Source: RGIG1681 sp045594425
GTDB lineage: Bacteria; Bacillota; Clostridia; Christensenellales; UBA1242
DNA: 64,000 nucleotides
NCBI GenBank assembly: GCA_045594425.1
Contig: JAZNYK010000011.1
Span: 56,844-120,843, forward strand
Reading direction: 5' to 3'
Part shown: positions 26,232 through 34,498 of the stretch, in pieces
Numbering within the stretch: the stretch's first letter is position 1
Layout of the letters: the number at the start of each line of letters is the position of its first letter
Translations under genes and position numbers: made by a program
Notes under the pieces: model-generated
Told to the model about the DNA's origin: nothing
What the model saw: only the letters and a program-made list of their open reading frames with translations
Database searches by the model: none

Positions 26232-29200
26232 ATGAAGACAATTTACACTTATTACAAAGAACGACTTATTGAAATTAGCGGAAGAAACAGAAGTTTGTAT
26301 CTTAAAAACTTCAACAAGAAAAACGGCTATGACGTGGGAAAAATTTTATATGAAAACACAGAAAATGCCGAATTGTTTTTAAGTTATTTGTGGGAAGGCA
26401 AAACATTGCCTTTCACTTTGCTTGGCAAAGAAACCAAAGATGACATTTTAAAAGCAAACAATTTTGAAGGCAAATTTCCTGCAGATGAAGAGTTTTCAAC
26501 CGAAAAAGAAAAACAACGCCATGACCGCCAACAACGTGAGGCCGCAAAAAAAGTTGTTGCTACTGAAATTCAAAATATTAAGTGTTTGAAAAGAGAAATC
26601 GAAGAAATCGAAAGAGAAACTGGAAGGTATGAACTTTTTCTTTGCTATCCATTTGTTTATGGTTCTGCAAAACAATATACATTCAAAGCACCGCTTTTGA
26701 TGTTTCCAATCAACATTGAAGTTGAAAATGAAGAAACAATCAACCTTTCTCTTAAAATGGGCGAAAGTGTGCAACTTAACAAAGCATTAATGCTTGCACT
26801 TGCAGATGCATATCGTTTGAAACTTGAAGACCTTGAAATGGAGTTTGATTGTATGAAAACAAAATTTTCAGACATTCAAGCGTTTTTAAAATATTTGCGT
26901 GGGTTCGGAATCAAACTTGGATATTCACAACGCAAAAACGTGTTCCCTTTCAAAAGATATCCAGAACCAACCACACATGACCATTTGGAAATCAAAAACA
27001 TTTGCGTTCTTTCAAGATGCAGTTTGGCAAACTCAATTTATTCTGACTATTCAGCACTTGAAAAAAATCGCTTAACAAATGACTCTGTAAACGAACTTTT
27101 GAACACAAAACCAAATAAATCTAAACCACAAAAATGCAATGAAATGTATTTGGTTAACAATGTTGACTATGCTCAACAACAAGTTGTTAAAAATATTAAC
27201 GAAAACGGAAACATGGTTATCTATGGACCTCCTGGAACTGGAAAATCTCAAACCATTGTTAACATCATTTCAGACGCTATTTGCAAGGGCAAAAAAGTTT
27301 TGGTTGTGTCACAAAAAAAGGCTGCTCTTGAAGTTATTTATAACAGACTTTCAACACTTAACAGCAAAGCAATGTTTTTGACAGACTCTGAAAAGGAACG
27401 CCGTGTGTTTTATAACAGATGCTATGGCGCTCATGACTATGTTACATCAGTAAAAACAAACAGTGCCCTTTTTGATGAATATAAAAAGACTCAAGCATCG
27501 CTTGACGCAGAAATTAAGAACCTTGAAGAGATTTCTGATGTTTTAACACAAAAAACACCTTTTGGAATTTCACTTCAAGAAATGTATTATAACTCGTATA
27601 AAATTGGCAAAAAATCTGTTGAATATGATATTTATCAAACAATGCTAAAAGACAAGTATGTGATGAGCCTTGATTATCACGAACTTGAAAATGCTCTTGG
27701 GCTTTTGAATGAAAAGAACAAAGTTGAACTTTATTATGAATTTGTTGAAAATAAAAACAAAAACCCATTTATTGACCATCTTAAAGATGATTTGAGTGTG
27801 CATATTATTTCAGAAGCACAATCAAAACTTCGCAGACTATGTTCAACAAGACAAGCAATTTTTGATGTTGTTAAATATAAATATTCAAGACAAATTTTGT
27901 CTTATTACAGTGAAATTAAATCAAAACGCAATCTTTCACCACTTGTTAAAATGATTGCAAAGTTTGAATATCCAAAAACTGAAAAATGGCTTAAAACCAG
28001 TAAAGTAATTTTCCCTATGTATCCGTTTACAAAGTCAATGATGCTTGCTAATGAAAAGCAAGTTAAAAAAGACTTAAACAAATCACTTGTTGCTATTGAT
28101 GAATATGTTGAAGACTATGAATTTTTGAAAGATGTTTTAACAAACGATGGTTATCTTATGGCTCTTGACGGCATTTTAAACGGAAACCGTGACATCTTGA
28201 AAATGCTTCTTTCTGCGATGGATAACTATATTTCATGGCGTGATTCTAATGCAATTCTTCGCAATTTGAGTGAAGAACAAAAAATTGTTTTGAAGTTTGC
28301 TTACAAAAATTCAAACACATACAACAAATATTTGCAAATTTTAAACAAAATTCTTCCTATTAGAATTTATCATGAAATTGTTAAATATGAAGATAAAGAA
28401 CAACATGGTCTTTCAAAAATGGTTGATTTTGAAAACATCCGTTCAAAAATCTTGCTTGCAAGAAAGCAACTTAATGACATCAGCAAACAAATTGCTGAAC
28501 AAAGTTTTGTTGATGAATATAAAAAACAACTCAAAAATAACTCTATTACCAAAAACTACATTTACCAAATAAGCAAAAAACAAAACTATTGGCCAATTAG
28601 AAAAGTTATGGAAGTTTATGGTGACTATTTATTTAAATTATTCCCATGCTGGCTTCTTTCACCAGAAAATGTTTCAACAATTTTGCCACTCAAAAAAGAT
28701 ATGTTTGACCTTGTGCTTTTTGATGAAGCATCACAGGTGTTCATTGAAAACACAATACCATCAATTTATCGTGGAAGCCGCATTGTTGTTGCGGGTGACG
28801 CAAAACAACTTAGACCAACAACAACCTTCATGAGAAGATATATGGGTGCTAACGTTGATGACGATGTTGACTTTTCAACACAAGCCGCTCTTGAAGTTGA
28901 AAGTTTGCTAGACCTTGCAGTTTCAAGATTCAACAGCACAAACATCACCTATCACTACAGAAGCCGAAACTCTGAACTTATTGACTTTTCAAACAAGGCT
29001 TTCTATAACGGCAAACTTCAAATTGCCCCAAATGGTTCAAAAAATATTCGTCAAAAACCAATTGAAAGAATTATGGCAAAAGGCGTTTGGGAAAACGGCA
29101 AAAACGTTATGGAAGCCAAGAAAGTTGTTGAACTTACTAAACAAATTTTAAAAACTAGAAAAAACAACGAAACAATTGGAATTATCACATTTAACTCTGA

Positions 29201-30032
29201 ACAAGAAACTTGCATAGAAGACCTTATTGACAAGCAATGTGCTATTGATGAAGAATTTAGAACACTTTATATTAAAGAAACAAACCGAATTGAAAATGGC
29301 GAAGATGTTAGTTTGTTTATCAAAAACCTTGAAAACATCCAAGGTGACGAACGTGACATTATTATCTTTTCAATTGGTTATGCAAGAAACAATTTTGGCA
29401 AAGTTAACTCACTTTTCGGTTCTCTTTCTAATGAAGGCGGTGAAAACCGTTTGAACGTTGCCATCACTCGTGCAAAACAAAAGATTTTTGTTGTAACCAG
29501 CATTGAACCAGAAGAACTTAAAGTTGATGGTGCAAAATTTGCAGGTCCAAAATTGCTCCGCAGTTATTTGACATATGTTAGAGCGGTTTCAGAAGGCAAT
29601 AATGACGAAATACAAGCAATCTTGAACAGTTTTAGCGAAGGCGCAACAACCATTGCAAAACCAAGAAGTGTGCTTCCAATAGAAGAACAAATTGCAACAA
29701 AACTTCAAAAACTTGGTTATAAAACAGAAGTTAACCTTGGAAACTCAAACAGCAAAATTTCAGTTGCGGTTTATGACAAACGCAGAGATAAATATTTGCT
29801 TGGTATTGAAACTGACCAAACAGTTATCAATAGTTCAGACTCTGCTTTGGAACGTGACGTGTTTAGAAACGAATTCTTAAAAGCACGTGGTTGGAAAACC
29901 TTTAGAGTTTGGAGTCGTGACTGGTGGCACAATTCAACACACGTTATGAATGCAATTGTTAAAGAAATTGAAAAACAAATTAAAGCATTGCAAAAACTTG
30001 CTCCACAAAAACCAGTTAAACCAAAACAATAA
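26232..30032 (+). CDS. DUF4011-type superfamily 1 helicase with C-terminal Vsr-like nuclease domain; candidate defence protein
   Basis: The 1266 residues fall into three parts. The N-terminal DUF4011-like region (about 1-250) includes APLLMFPINIE and VQLNKALMLA. The UPF1-like helicase has Walker A GPPGTGKSQT (near 332), DEASQ (near 830), GDAKQLRP, YRSRN, GDERDI and the VAITRAK motif (near 1076). A C-terminal REase_MTES_1575/Vsr-like domain (about 1147-1250) has GIETD and RVWSRDWW. The nuclease position normally read as IDLAV is ISVAV here, so the first catalytic aspartate appears lost. Such proteins occur in defence islands, but no partner is adjacent here. AGGAAAAG precedes the ATG. Confidence 0.87.
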   Translation: MKTIYTYYKERLIEISGRNRSLYLKNFNKKNGYDVGKILYENTENAELFLSYLWEGKTLPFTLLGKETKDDILKANNFEGKFPADEEFSTEKEKQRHDRQQREAAKKVVATEIQNIKCLKREIEEIERETGRYELFLCYPFVYGSAKQYTFKAPLLMFPINIEVENEETINLSLKMGESVQLNKALMLALADAYRLKLEDLEMEFDCMKTKFSDIQAFLKYLRGFGIKLGYSQRKNVFPFKRYPEPTTHDHLEIKNICVLSRCSLANSIYSDYSALEKNRLTNDSVNELLNTKPNKSKPQKCNEMYLVNNVDYAQQQVVKNINENGNMVIYGPPGTGKSQTIVNIISDAICKGKKVLVVSQKKAALEVIYNRLSTLNSKAMFLTDSEKERRVFYNRCYGAHDYVTSVKTNSALFDEYKKTQASLDAEIKNLEEISDVLTQKTPFGISLQEMYYNSYKIGKKSVEYDIYQTMLKDKYVMSLDYHELENALGLLNEKNKVELYYEFVENKNKNPFIDHLKDDLSVHIISEAQSKLRRLCSTRQAIFDVVKYKYSRQILSYYSEIKSKRNLSPLVKMIAKFEYPKTEKWLKTSKVIFPMYPFTKSMMLANEKQVKKDLNKSLVAIDEYVEDYEFLKDVLTNDGYLMALDGILNGNRDILKMLLSAMDNYISWRDSNAILRNLSEEQKIVLKFAYKNSNTYNKYLQILNKILPIRIYHEIVKYEDKEQHGLSKMVDFENIRSKILLARKQLNDISKQIAEQSFVDEYKKQLKNNSITKNYIYQISKKQNYWPIRKVMEVYGDYLFKLFPCWLLSPENVSTILPLKKDMFDLVLFDEASQVFIENTIPSIYRGSRIVVAGDAKQLRPTTTFMRRYMGANVDDDVDFSTQAALEVESLLDLAVSRFNSTNITYHYRSRNSELIDFSNKAFYNGKLQIAPNGSKNIRQKPIERIMAKGVWENGKNVMEAKKVVELTKQILKTRKNNETIGIITFNSEQETCIEDLIDKQCAIDEEFRTLYIKETNRIENGEDVSLFIKNLENIQGDERDIIIFSIGYARNNFGKVNSLFGSLSNEGGENRLNVAITRAKQKIFVVTSIEPEELKVDGAKFAGPKLLRSYLTYVRAVSEGNNDEIQAILNSFSEGATTIAKPRSVLPIEEQIATKLQKLGYKTEVNLGNSNSKISVAVYDKRRDKYLLGIETDQTVINSSDSALERDVFRNEFLKARGWKTFRVWSRDWWHNSTHVMNAIVKEIEKQIKALQKLAPQKPVKPKQ

Positions 30033-30040
30033 ATAAATAA

Positions 30041-30070
30041 AAAATCTATCCAAATTGGATAGATTTTTTA
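30041..30070. terminator. Bidirectional terminator between the helicase and ktrA
   Basis: A stem of ten or more pairs, AAATCTATCC/GGATAGATTT, with a five-base loop and T tails on both strands. Confidence 0.85.
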
Positions 30071-30077
30071 ATGCAAA

Positions 30078-30797
30078 TTAATCTTCGCTTAATGCATCTG
30101 CAAACAATGTTTTCATATCTACTCTTTCATCAACTTTATGTTCAATAGATTCAATATTTTTTGGAGTTCCAGCAATCACAAGACTATCGCCATCTTCAAG
30201 CAATGATTCTGGCAATGGTTCAATTACATCTTCTTCTCTTCTGATTAAAATGATGTTTACATTATATTTTTTTCTAACATTAATTTCGCCAATTGTTTTA
30301 CCTTCCCAGCCTGTTGGGCACTTTATTTCAACAATTTTGTAGTTGTCAGTTAATTTTACAAGTTCATTTGCATAAGGGTCAACAAGTGCGGTTGCTAATT
30401 TTTTGCTCATATACACTTCTGGAAAAATGACGAGATTTGCACCAACTTTTTCAAGAAGTTCTTTATGTTGGTCATTTTGAGCCTTTGCAATAATGTATGG
30501 CACGCCAAGTTCCTTGCAAATTAATGTTGAAAGCATACTTGCAGAAAGGTCATCACCAATACAAACAATTGCACAGTCAAAATTTTGAACACCAAGTGAA
30601 TACAAAACTTCTTTTTTTGACACATCTGCTGAAACAGCATGGGTTACAACTCCTTCTATATTTTCAACATTTTTTGAATTTCCATCAATAGCAAGAACAT
30701 TTTTGCCTTCTTCTGAAAGATTTTTTGCTATGCTTCTTCCAAATTTTCCAAGACCAATAACAACATAATCATTAAATTCTTTAGTTATTTCTTCCAT
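30078..30797 (-). CDS. ktrA: Potassium uptake regulator KtrA/TrkA family
   Basis: This 239-residue cytoplasmic RCK protein gates the KtrB channel in response to nucleotides. The N-terminal Rossmann fold has VIGLGKFGRSIA followed by the acidic ID pair. An RCK_C domain (about 150-225) follows. It starts three bases after the ktrB stop, with a GTGGGG binding site spanning the junction, so the pair is translationally linked. Confidence 0.92.
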   Translation of the reverse strand: MEEITKEFNDYVVIGLGKFGRSIAKNLSEEGKNVLAIDGNSKNVENIEGVVTHAVSADVSKKEVLYSLGVQNFDCAIVCIGDDLSASMLSTLICKELGVPYIIAKAQNDQHKELLEKVGANLVIFPEVYMSKKLATALVDPYANELVKLTDNYKIVEIKCPTGWEGKTIGEINVRKKYNVNIILIRREEDVIEPLPESLLEDGDSLVIAGTPKNIESIEHKVDERVDMKTLFADALSED

Positions 30798-30800
30798 AAT

Positions 30801-32168
30801 TTACCCCACAATAATTTTTGCCTCGGTATATTCTATACCTGCGGTTTCTTTTGTTTTAAACGCAAGCGGAATGGTTAACATTCCGATTCTACCAAGATAC
30901 ATCATTAACACAAGAACTAATTTTGACCCAACACAAAGAGTTGGAGTTATTCCAAAACTTAAACCAACAGTGCAAATAGCCGACACTGTTTCATATAAAA
31001 TTGCATCTAGAGAAATTAATGATGATTCAAATAAATAAATTAAAATTGTTCCAACAATAAGAACTGAAAATGCTATCATTACAATTCTGACAGCCTTCAT
31101 AAGTTGTTGGTGTGTGATTTTTTTGTTTCTATATATAATGTTTCCATTTTCATTTGTGTTTCTAAACAAAATTAATAGAAATATAAATAGCGTTGTTGTT
31201 TTTATACCACCAGCAGTTGAAACAGGTGAACCACCAACAAACATCAAAAATTCACTAATAATGACAGATATTGATGTCATTGCAGATTGGTCAAATGTTG
31301 CAAAACCAGCCGTTCTTGTTGTAACACTTTGAAAAAAACTATTCATTATTTTGTCGCCTACACTCATACTTCCAAGTGTTGCCGGATTGTTCCATTCTGC
31401 AGCACCAATAATAAAAGCGCCCGCCGTTATTAAAACTAAAGTTATCCACAACACAACCCTAGTGTGAAGCATAAGTCGTTTGGATTTTTTATGATAAATA
31501 ATATCTAAAATAACAATTGAACCTATGCCACCCAAAACAATCAAGAACATCACAGGAATAAGAACCCATGGATTGCTTGAAAAACAGATAAGATTTGAAA
31601 ATTCTGGTGTCAACGTTCCAAGAGGGTCAATGCCTGCATTGCAAAACGCAGAAATTGATAAAAACAACGCCTTAAAGGAACCACTCCAAAAACTTCCAGT
31701 AAAATTTATCATGCTTGGGAGTAGCACTAAAAAGCCAACAAATTCACAGATTAATGTGATGATTAAAACTTTGATAATTGTCTGAACAACCCCTTGATTG
31801 TCTTCTTTACTCAAACTTTCTTGAAGGGCAATTCTGGTTGAATAATTAATTTTTTTGCCAATCATCATAAACAAGAAAGATGTAACCGCAACAACACCAA
31901 GCCCGCCAATTTGAATAAGCAACATAACAATAATTTGTCCAAACAAATTTAGTTCTGCTGCTATATCAAAAACAACTAGACCAGTTACACAAACAGAAGT
32001 GGTTGAAGTAAATAGCGCATCTATAAAAGGAATCCATTCACCCGCTGTGTTTGAAATTGGAAGACACAACAAAAAAGCCCCCACCAAAATAATGGTTGCA
32101 AAACCAAGTAAAATGGTTTTTGAAGGTGTCATTTTAAAAATTGATTTTTGCCTAATATTTAATGCCAT
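30801..32168 (-). CDS. ktrB: Potassium transporter KtrB/TrkH family
   Basis: This 455-residue membrane channel has four M1-pore-M2 repeats. The four selectivity-filter loops with their glycines are visible as SVCVTGLVV, SAFCNAGID, TRTAGFAT and SAICTVGLS. It forms the KtrAB potassium (possibly sodium-coupled) uptake system with the next gene. No clear ribosome binding site precedes the ATG at 32168 and the first residues are polar, so either the message is very short-leadered or the start is slightly misplaced. Confidence 0.93.
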   Translation of the reverse strand: MALNIRQKSIFKMTPSKTILLGFATIILVGAFLLCLPISNTAGEWIPFIDALFTSTTSVCVTGLVVFDIAAELNLFGQIIVMLLIQIGGLGVVAVTSFLFMMIGKKINYSTRIALQESLSKEDNQGVVQTIIKVLIITLICEFVGFLVLLPSMINFTGSFWSGSFKALFLSISAFCNAGIDPLGTLTPEFSNLICFSSNPWVLIPVMFLIVLGGIGSIVILDIIYHKKSKRLMLHTRVVLWITLVLITAGAFIIGAAEWNNPATLGSMSVGDKIMNSFFQSVTTRTAGFATFDQSAMTSISVIISEFLMFVGGSPVSTAGGIKTTTLFIFLLILFRNTNENGNIIYRNKKITHQQLMKAVRIVMIAFSVLIVGTILIYLFESSLISLDAILYETVSAICTVGLSFGITPTLCVGSKLVLVLMMYLGRIGMLTIPLAFKTKETAGIEYTEAKIIVG

Positions 32169-32242
32169 ACATAAATGTTAACATAAAAGCCGTTTTTTGA
32201 AAAGCGAATATTTTGATTTTTGAAGCAATAATAGGCTTTTGC

Positions 32243-32272
32243 AATAAAAAAACCACCAGAAATGGTGATTTT
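32243..32272 (-). terminator. Terminator of the HD-domain gene (end of the nucleotidyltransferase gene string)
   Basis: A CACCA/TGGTG stem of five pairs with a four-base loop; the minus strand continues with seven T residues. Confidence 0.7.
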
Positions 32273-32274
32273 TA

Positions 32275-33135
32275 TTACGCTTCGCCCACAGTTTTGCTTC
32301 TGTCGTCTATTTGATTAACAATGCAATATCTATCCTTAAATTCTTTTTCATCATTTAGAAGTTGTCGCATATCATGCAAAAATTGTCTGTATGTGTCATC
32401 TTCAAAAAACATATTTTCAGGGTTTTCAACACTATAACGTTTTGAAAGACGCTTGTGAGTGAACTCCAAAAAATCTTCAACTGTCATTTCAGGAGTTCTC
32501 CATTTGCCCACATTAAAACTTCTGACAAACACAATTTCAATTCTTGTGTTTCTGTCGGCAGAAGAAATAAGTTTTCCATAATCTGACCTTGGTGTGTCTT
32601 CAAAAGACGACCTGTGGTCTTCAATTGCTTCTTTTATGATTTGCCTTTCTTCATCTGAAAAAAAGTTCTTCATGTTTTGGTCAAGCCAAAAGTTTTGAGC
32701 CGCAATTTTTTCATGAGTTTCATGGTCAATATATTTTCCCCAATCATGGCAGGCGGATGTTGCAAAAATTATGTTGTCTTCAAGCCCAAGTTTTAAAGTT
32801 TGATTAAGAGCAAAAGAACGCCTGATAACTTCTTTGATATGCACAATACCGTGAGCCTTGTCATTTTTGTCATATTCAGGAAAAATATTTTGCTCAATAT
32901 ATTGCTTTAAATTGCTATTAACATTTTTTGTGTAATAATCATACTCGTTTATCCCACACACATTAAGCACTGACTTTCTGAACAAATCAAAATCACTAGC
33001 AAGCAAATCTTCTTGTGACCTTTCACTTGTTTTTAAAAATCTATTAAAACATTCCGCCAAAATTTCATCTAAAGACAAATCACTGTTTTGCGAAACTTCC
33101 TCGAAAATTTCTGCTAATTTATTATCTAATTCCAT
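32275..33135 (-). CDS. HD-domain metal-dependent phosphohydrolase
   Basis: The 286-residue soluble protein has the full HD set: H in AHGIVHIKEV (near residue 95), HD in ACHDWGK (near 128), H in EDHRSS and D in SADRNTR. HD enzymes remove phosphates from nucleotides, dNTPs or nucleotide second messengers. The N-terminal 80 residues are helical and not assigned. It lies 70 bases downstream of the mini-pyrophosphatase with no hairpin between, so it is probably the last gene of the same transcript. The substrate is unknown. Confidence 0.85.
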   Translation of the reverse strand: MELDNKLAEIFEEVSQNSDLSLDEILAECFNRFLKTSERSQEDLLASDFDLFRKSVLNVCGINEYDYYTKNVNSNLKQYIEQNIFPEYDKNDKAHGIVHIKEVIRRSFALNQTLKLGLEDNIIFATSACHDWGKYIDHETHEKIAAQNFWLDQNMKNFFSDEERQIIKEAIEDHRSSFEDTPRSDYGKLISSADRNTRIEIVFVRSFNVGKWRTPEMTVEDFLEFTHKRLSKRYSVENPENMFFEDDTYRQFLHDMRQLLNDEKEFKDRYCIVNQIDDRSKTVGEA

Positions 33136-33205
33136 TTTTACCCCATTTTTGCATATTTTTCTGCATTTTTTTAGAATTTATTTTTAATTTTTGCAGTTTT
33201 TTGTT

Positions 33206-33538
33206 TTATCTTAAAATCACAGATTCAAAGTGTTGTTCTTGAAATTCAGTTAATGCTCTGATTTGGTCATCTGTGTAGTTTCTGCCTTCTGCCATAACAA
33301 CAAGTTTGTCATCGTCATCATTTGTGCGGTGAATAATTGCAACAACAACACCTTCAAACGTGTCAAGAGGTCTATGTTCGCCAAGAACATACGCATCTAA
33401 TTCTTCACCATCACCACTCATTGTGTTTGGGATGTATCCATAATTTACAGGATAAATAAAACAGTGTTTTGGATGTGTTGAACCCATTGGTCTATCCATT
33501 TTTACAATTACTTTTGTTCCAATATAATGTCTATTCAT
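33206..33538 (-). CDS. Short inorganic pyrophosphatase-like protein
   Basis: At 110 residues it resembles a reduced family I inorganic pyrophosphatase, much shorter than the usual 165-180. The core YPVNYGYIPN and GDGEELDAYVLG elements match the family signature D-x-D-x-x-D, but the middle acidic residue is Glu. It may hydrolyse pyrophosphate or be a relative with another phosphate substrate. AGGGGG precedes the ATG; the ATP-grasp gene ends nine bases upstream. Confidence 0.82.
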   Translation of the reverse strand: MNRHYIGTKVIVKMDRPMGSTHPKHCFIYPVNYGYIPNTMSGDGEELDAYVLGEHRPLDTFEGVVVAIIHRTNDDDDKLVVMAEGRNYTDDQIRALTEFQEQHFESVILR

Positions 33539-33547
33539 AAAATCCCC

Positions 33548-34483
33548 CTAATCTAATTTTATTTTTAAACTTTTTGCTAAAGCATCAAAATAAATTTGCC
33601 TTGCAATTTTAAAATTTTCAAAACTTGCTGAAGAAAATTTTTCCATCATAACACCACTGTTAACTTCTAGAACTTTCAAACTATCGTCTTCAAGTTCAAT
33701 AATGTCAACTGACGCAAAACAAATGTTAATTTCTTTCACAACACGTTTGGCAAGTGACATGAGTTTTGACTTTAAACTTTTTTCAATTTTTACATCTGCT
33801 GATGCACCAAGCCCCAAGTTATGTTTCCAAGAAACATAAACCACTTCGCCAGCCTCTGGAATTCTGTTTAAATCCAGTTTTGAGTCAACATCGGTTTTCC
33901 CTTTTATGGTTTTGTGAATAAGCATTTCGATTGTGTTTTTGCCGTCACCAACAACAAAAGGTCGTTGTTTGCGATAAACTAGCCTTGGTTTGCCATCTAA
34001 ACACACAATTCTATATTCATTTTTAATGTGTTCAAATTTACAAACACCAACTGGTCTTTTTGCAGAAAGGTGTTTTGATAGATATAACTTGATGGTGTCC
34101 ATATCATTCACTCTAACAACACTTCTGCCACCGCTTCCAATATTTGGTTTTAAAACTAGTTCGCCATGCTGGTTTAGCATGGCTTCTAGTTCTTTTAAGT
34201 TTTGTTCTTCTGTTTTATTATATCCATTTGGTGCTTCAATAAACCTGTGTTCAACACAAGGGATATCCGAATTTTTTAGAACTTCAGAAAGTGCAGACTT
34301 ATCGTCACAAAGCATACACGAAGTTGCGTTGTTAAGGTCGAACTTATAGCCAATAACAAAACTTTTTTTTCCATTTTTTTGCAAAGTAAACATCCAACCA
34401 TCTGCACCCACTGTGCACTTTGTGTCTGTTTGTTTGCAAAATTGTTTTATAATTTTTTCTATTTGTCTTTCAGGATATGCCAT
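33548..34483 (-). CDS. ATP-grasp ligase, RimK/cyanophycin-synthetase-like
   Basis: This 311-residue ATP-dependent carboxylate-amine ligase candidate shows LVLKPNIGSGGRSV (ATP-binding lysine and glycine loop, near residue 120), EYRIVCLDGKPRLVYRKQRP and the metal-binding VLEVNSGVMM near the C-terminus. Families of this kind join amino acids to peptides, proteins or small molecules. I choose the ATG at 34483, seven bases after GGAG; the ATG at 34489 lies too close to it. It is 15 bases downstream of the giant nucleotidyltransferase gene, so the two are co-expressed. Confidence 0.85.
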   Translation of the reverse strand: MAYPERQIEKIIKQFCKQTDTKCTVGADGWMFTLQKNGKKSFVIGYKFDLNNATSCMLCDDKSALSEVLKNSDIPCVEHRFIEAPNGYNKTEEQNLKELEAMLNQHGELVLKPNIGSGGRSVVRVNDMDTIKLYLSKHLSAKRPVGVCKFEHIKNEYRIVCLDGKPRLVYRKQRPFVVGDGKNTIEMLIHKTIKGKTDVDSKLDLNRIPEAGEVVYVSWKHNLGLGASADVKIEKSLKSKLMSLAKRVVKEINICFASVDIIELEDDSLKVLEVNSGVMMEKFSSASFENFKIARQIYFDALAKSLKIKLD

Positions 34484-34498
34484 AGCCATTCTCCAATA

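Noticed and set aside
31442..31450. Perfect DnaA box TTATCCACA
   Set aside because: A single copy inside the ktrB coding region and far from dnaA; one nine-base match is expected by chance.
32166..32200. Leaderless start for ktrB
   Set aside because: No ribosome binding site is seen, but the nearby -10 and -35 candidates are poor; left as an uncertainty in the gene entry.
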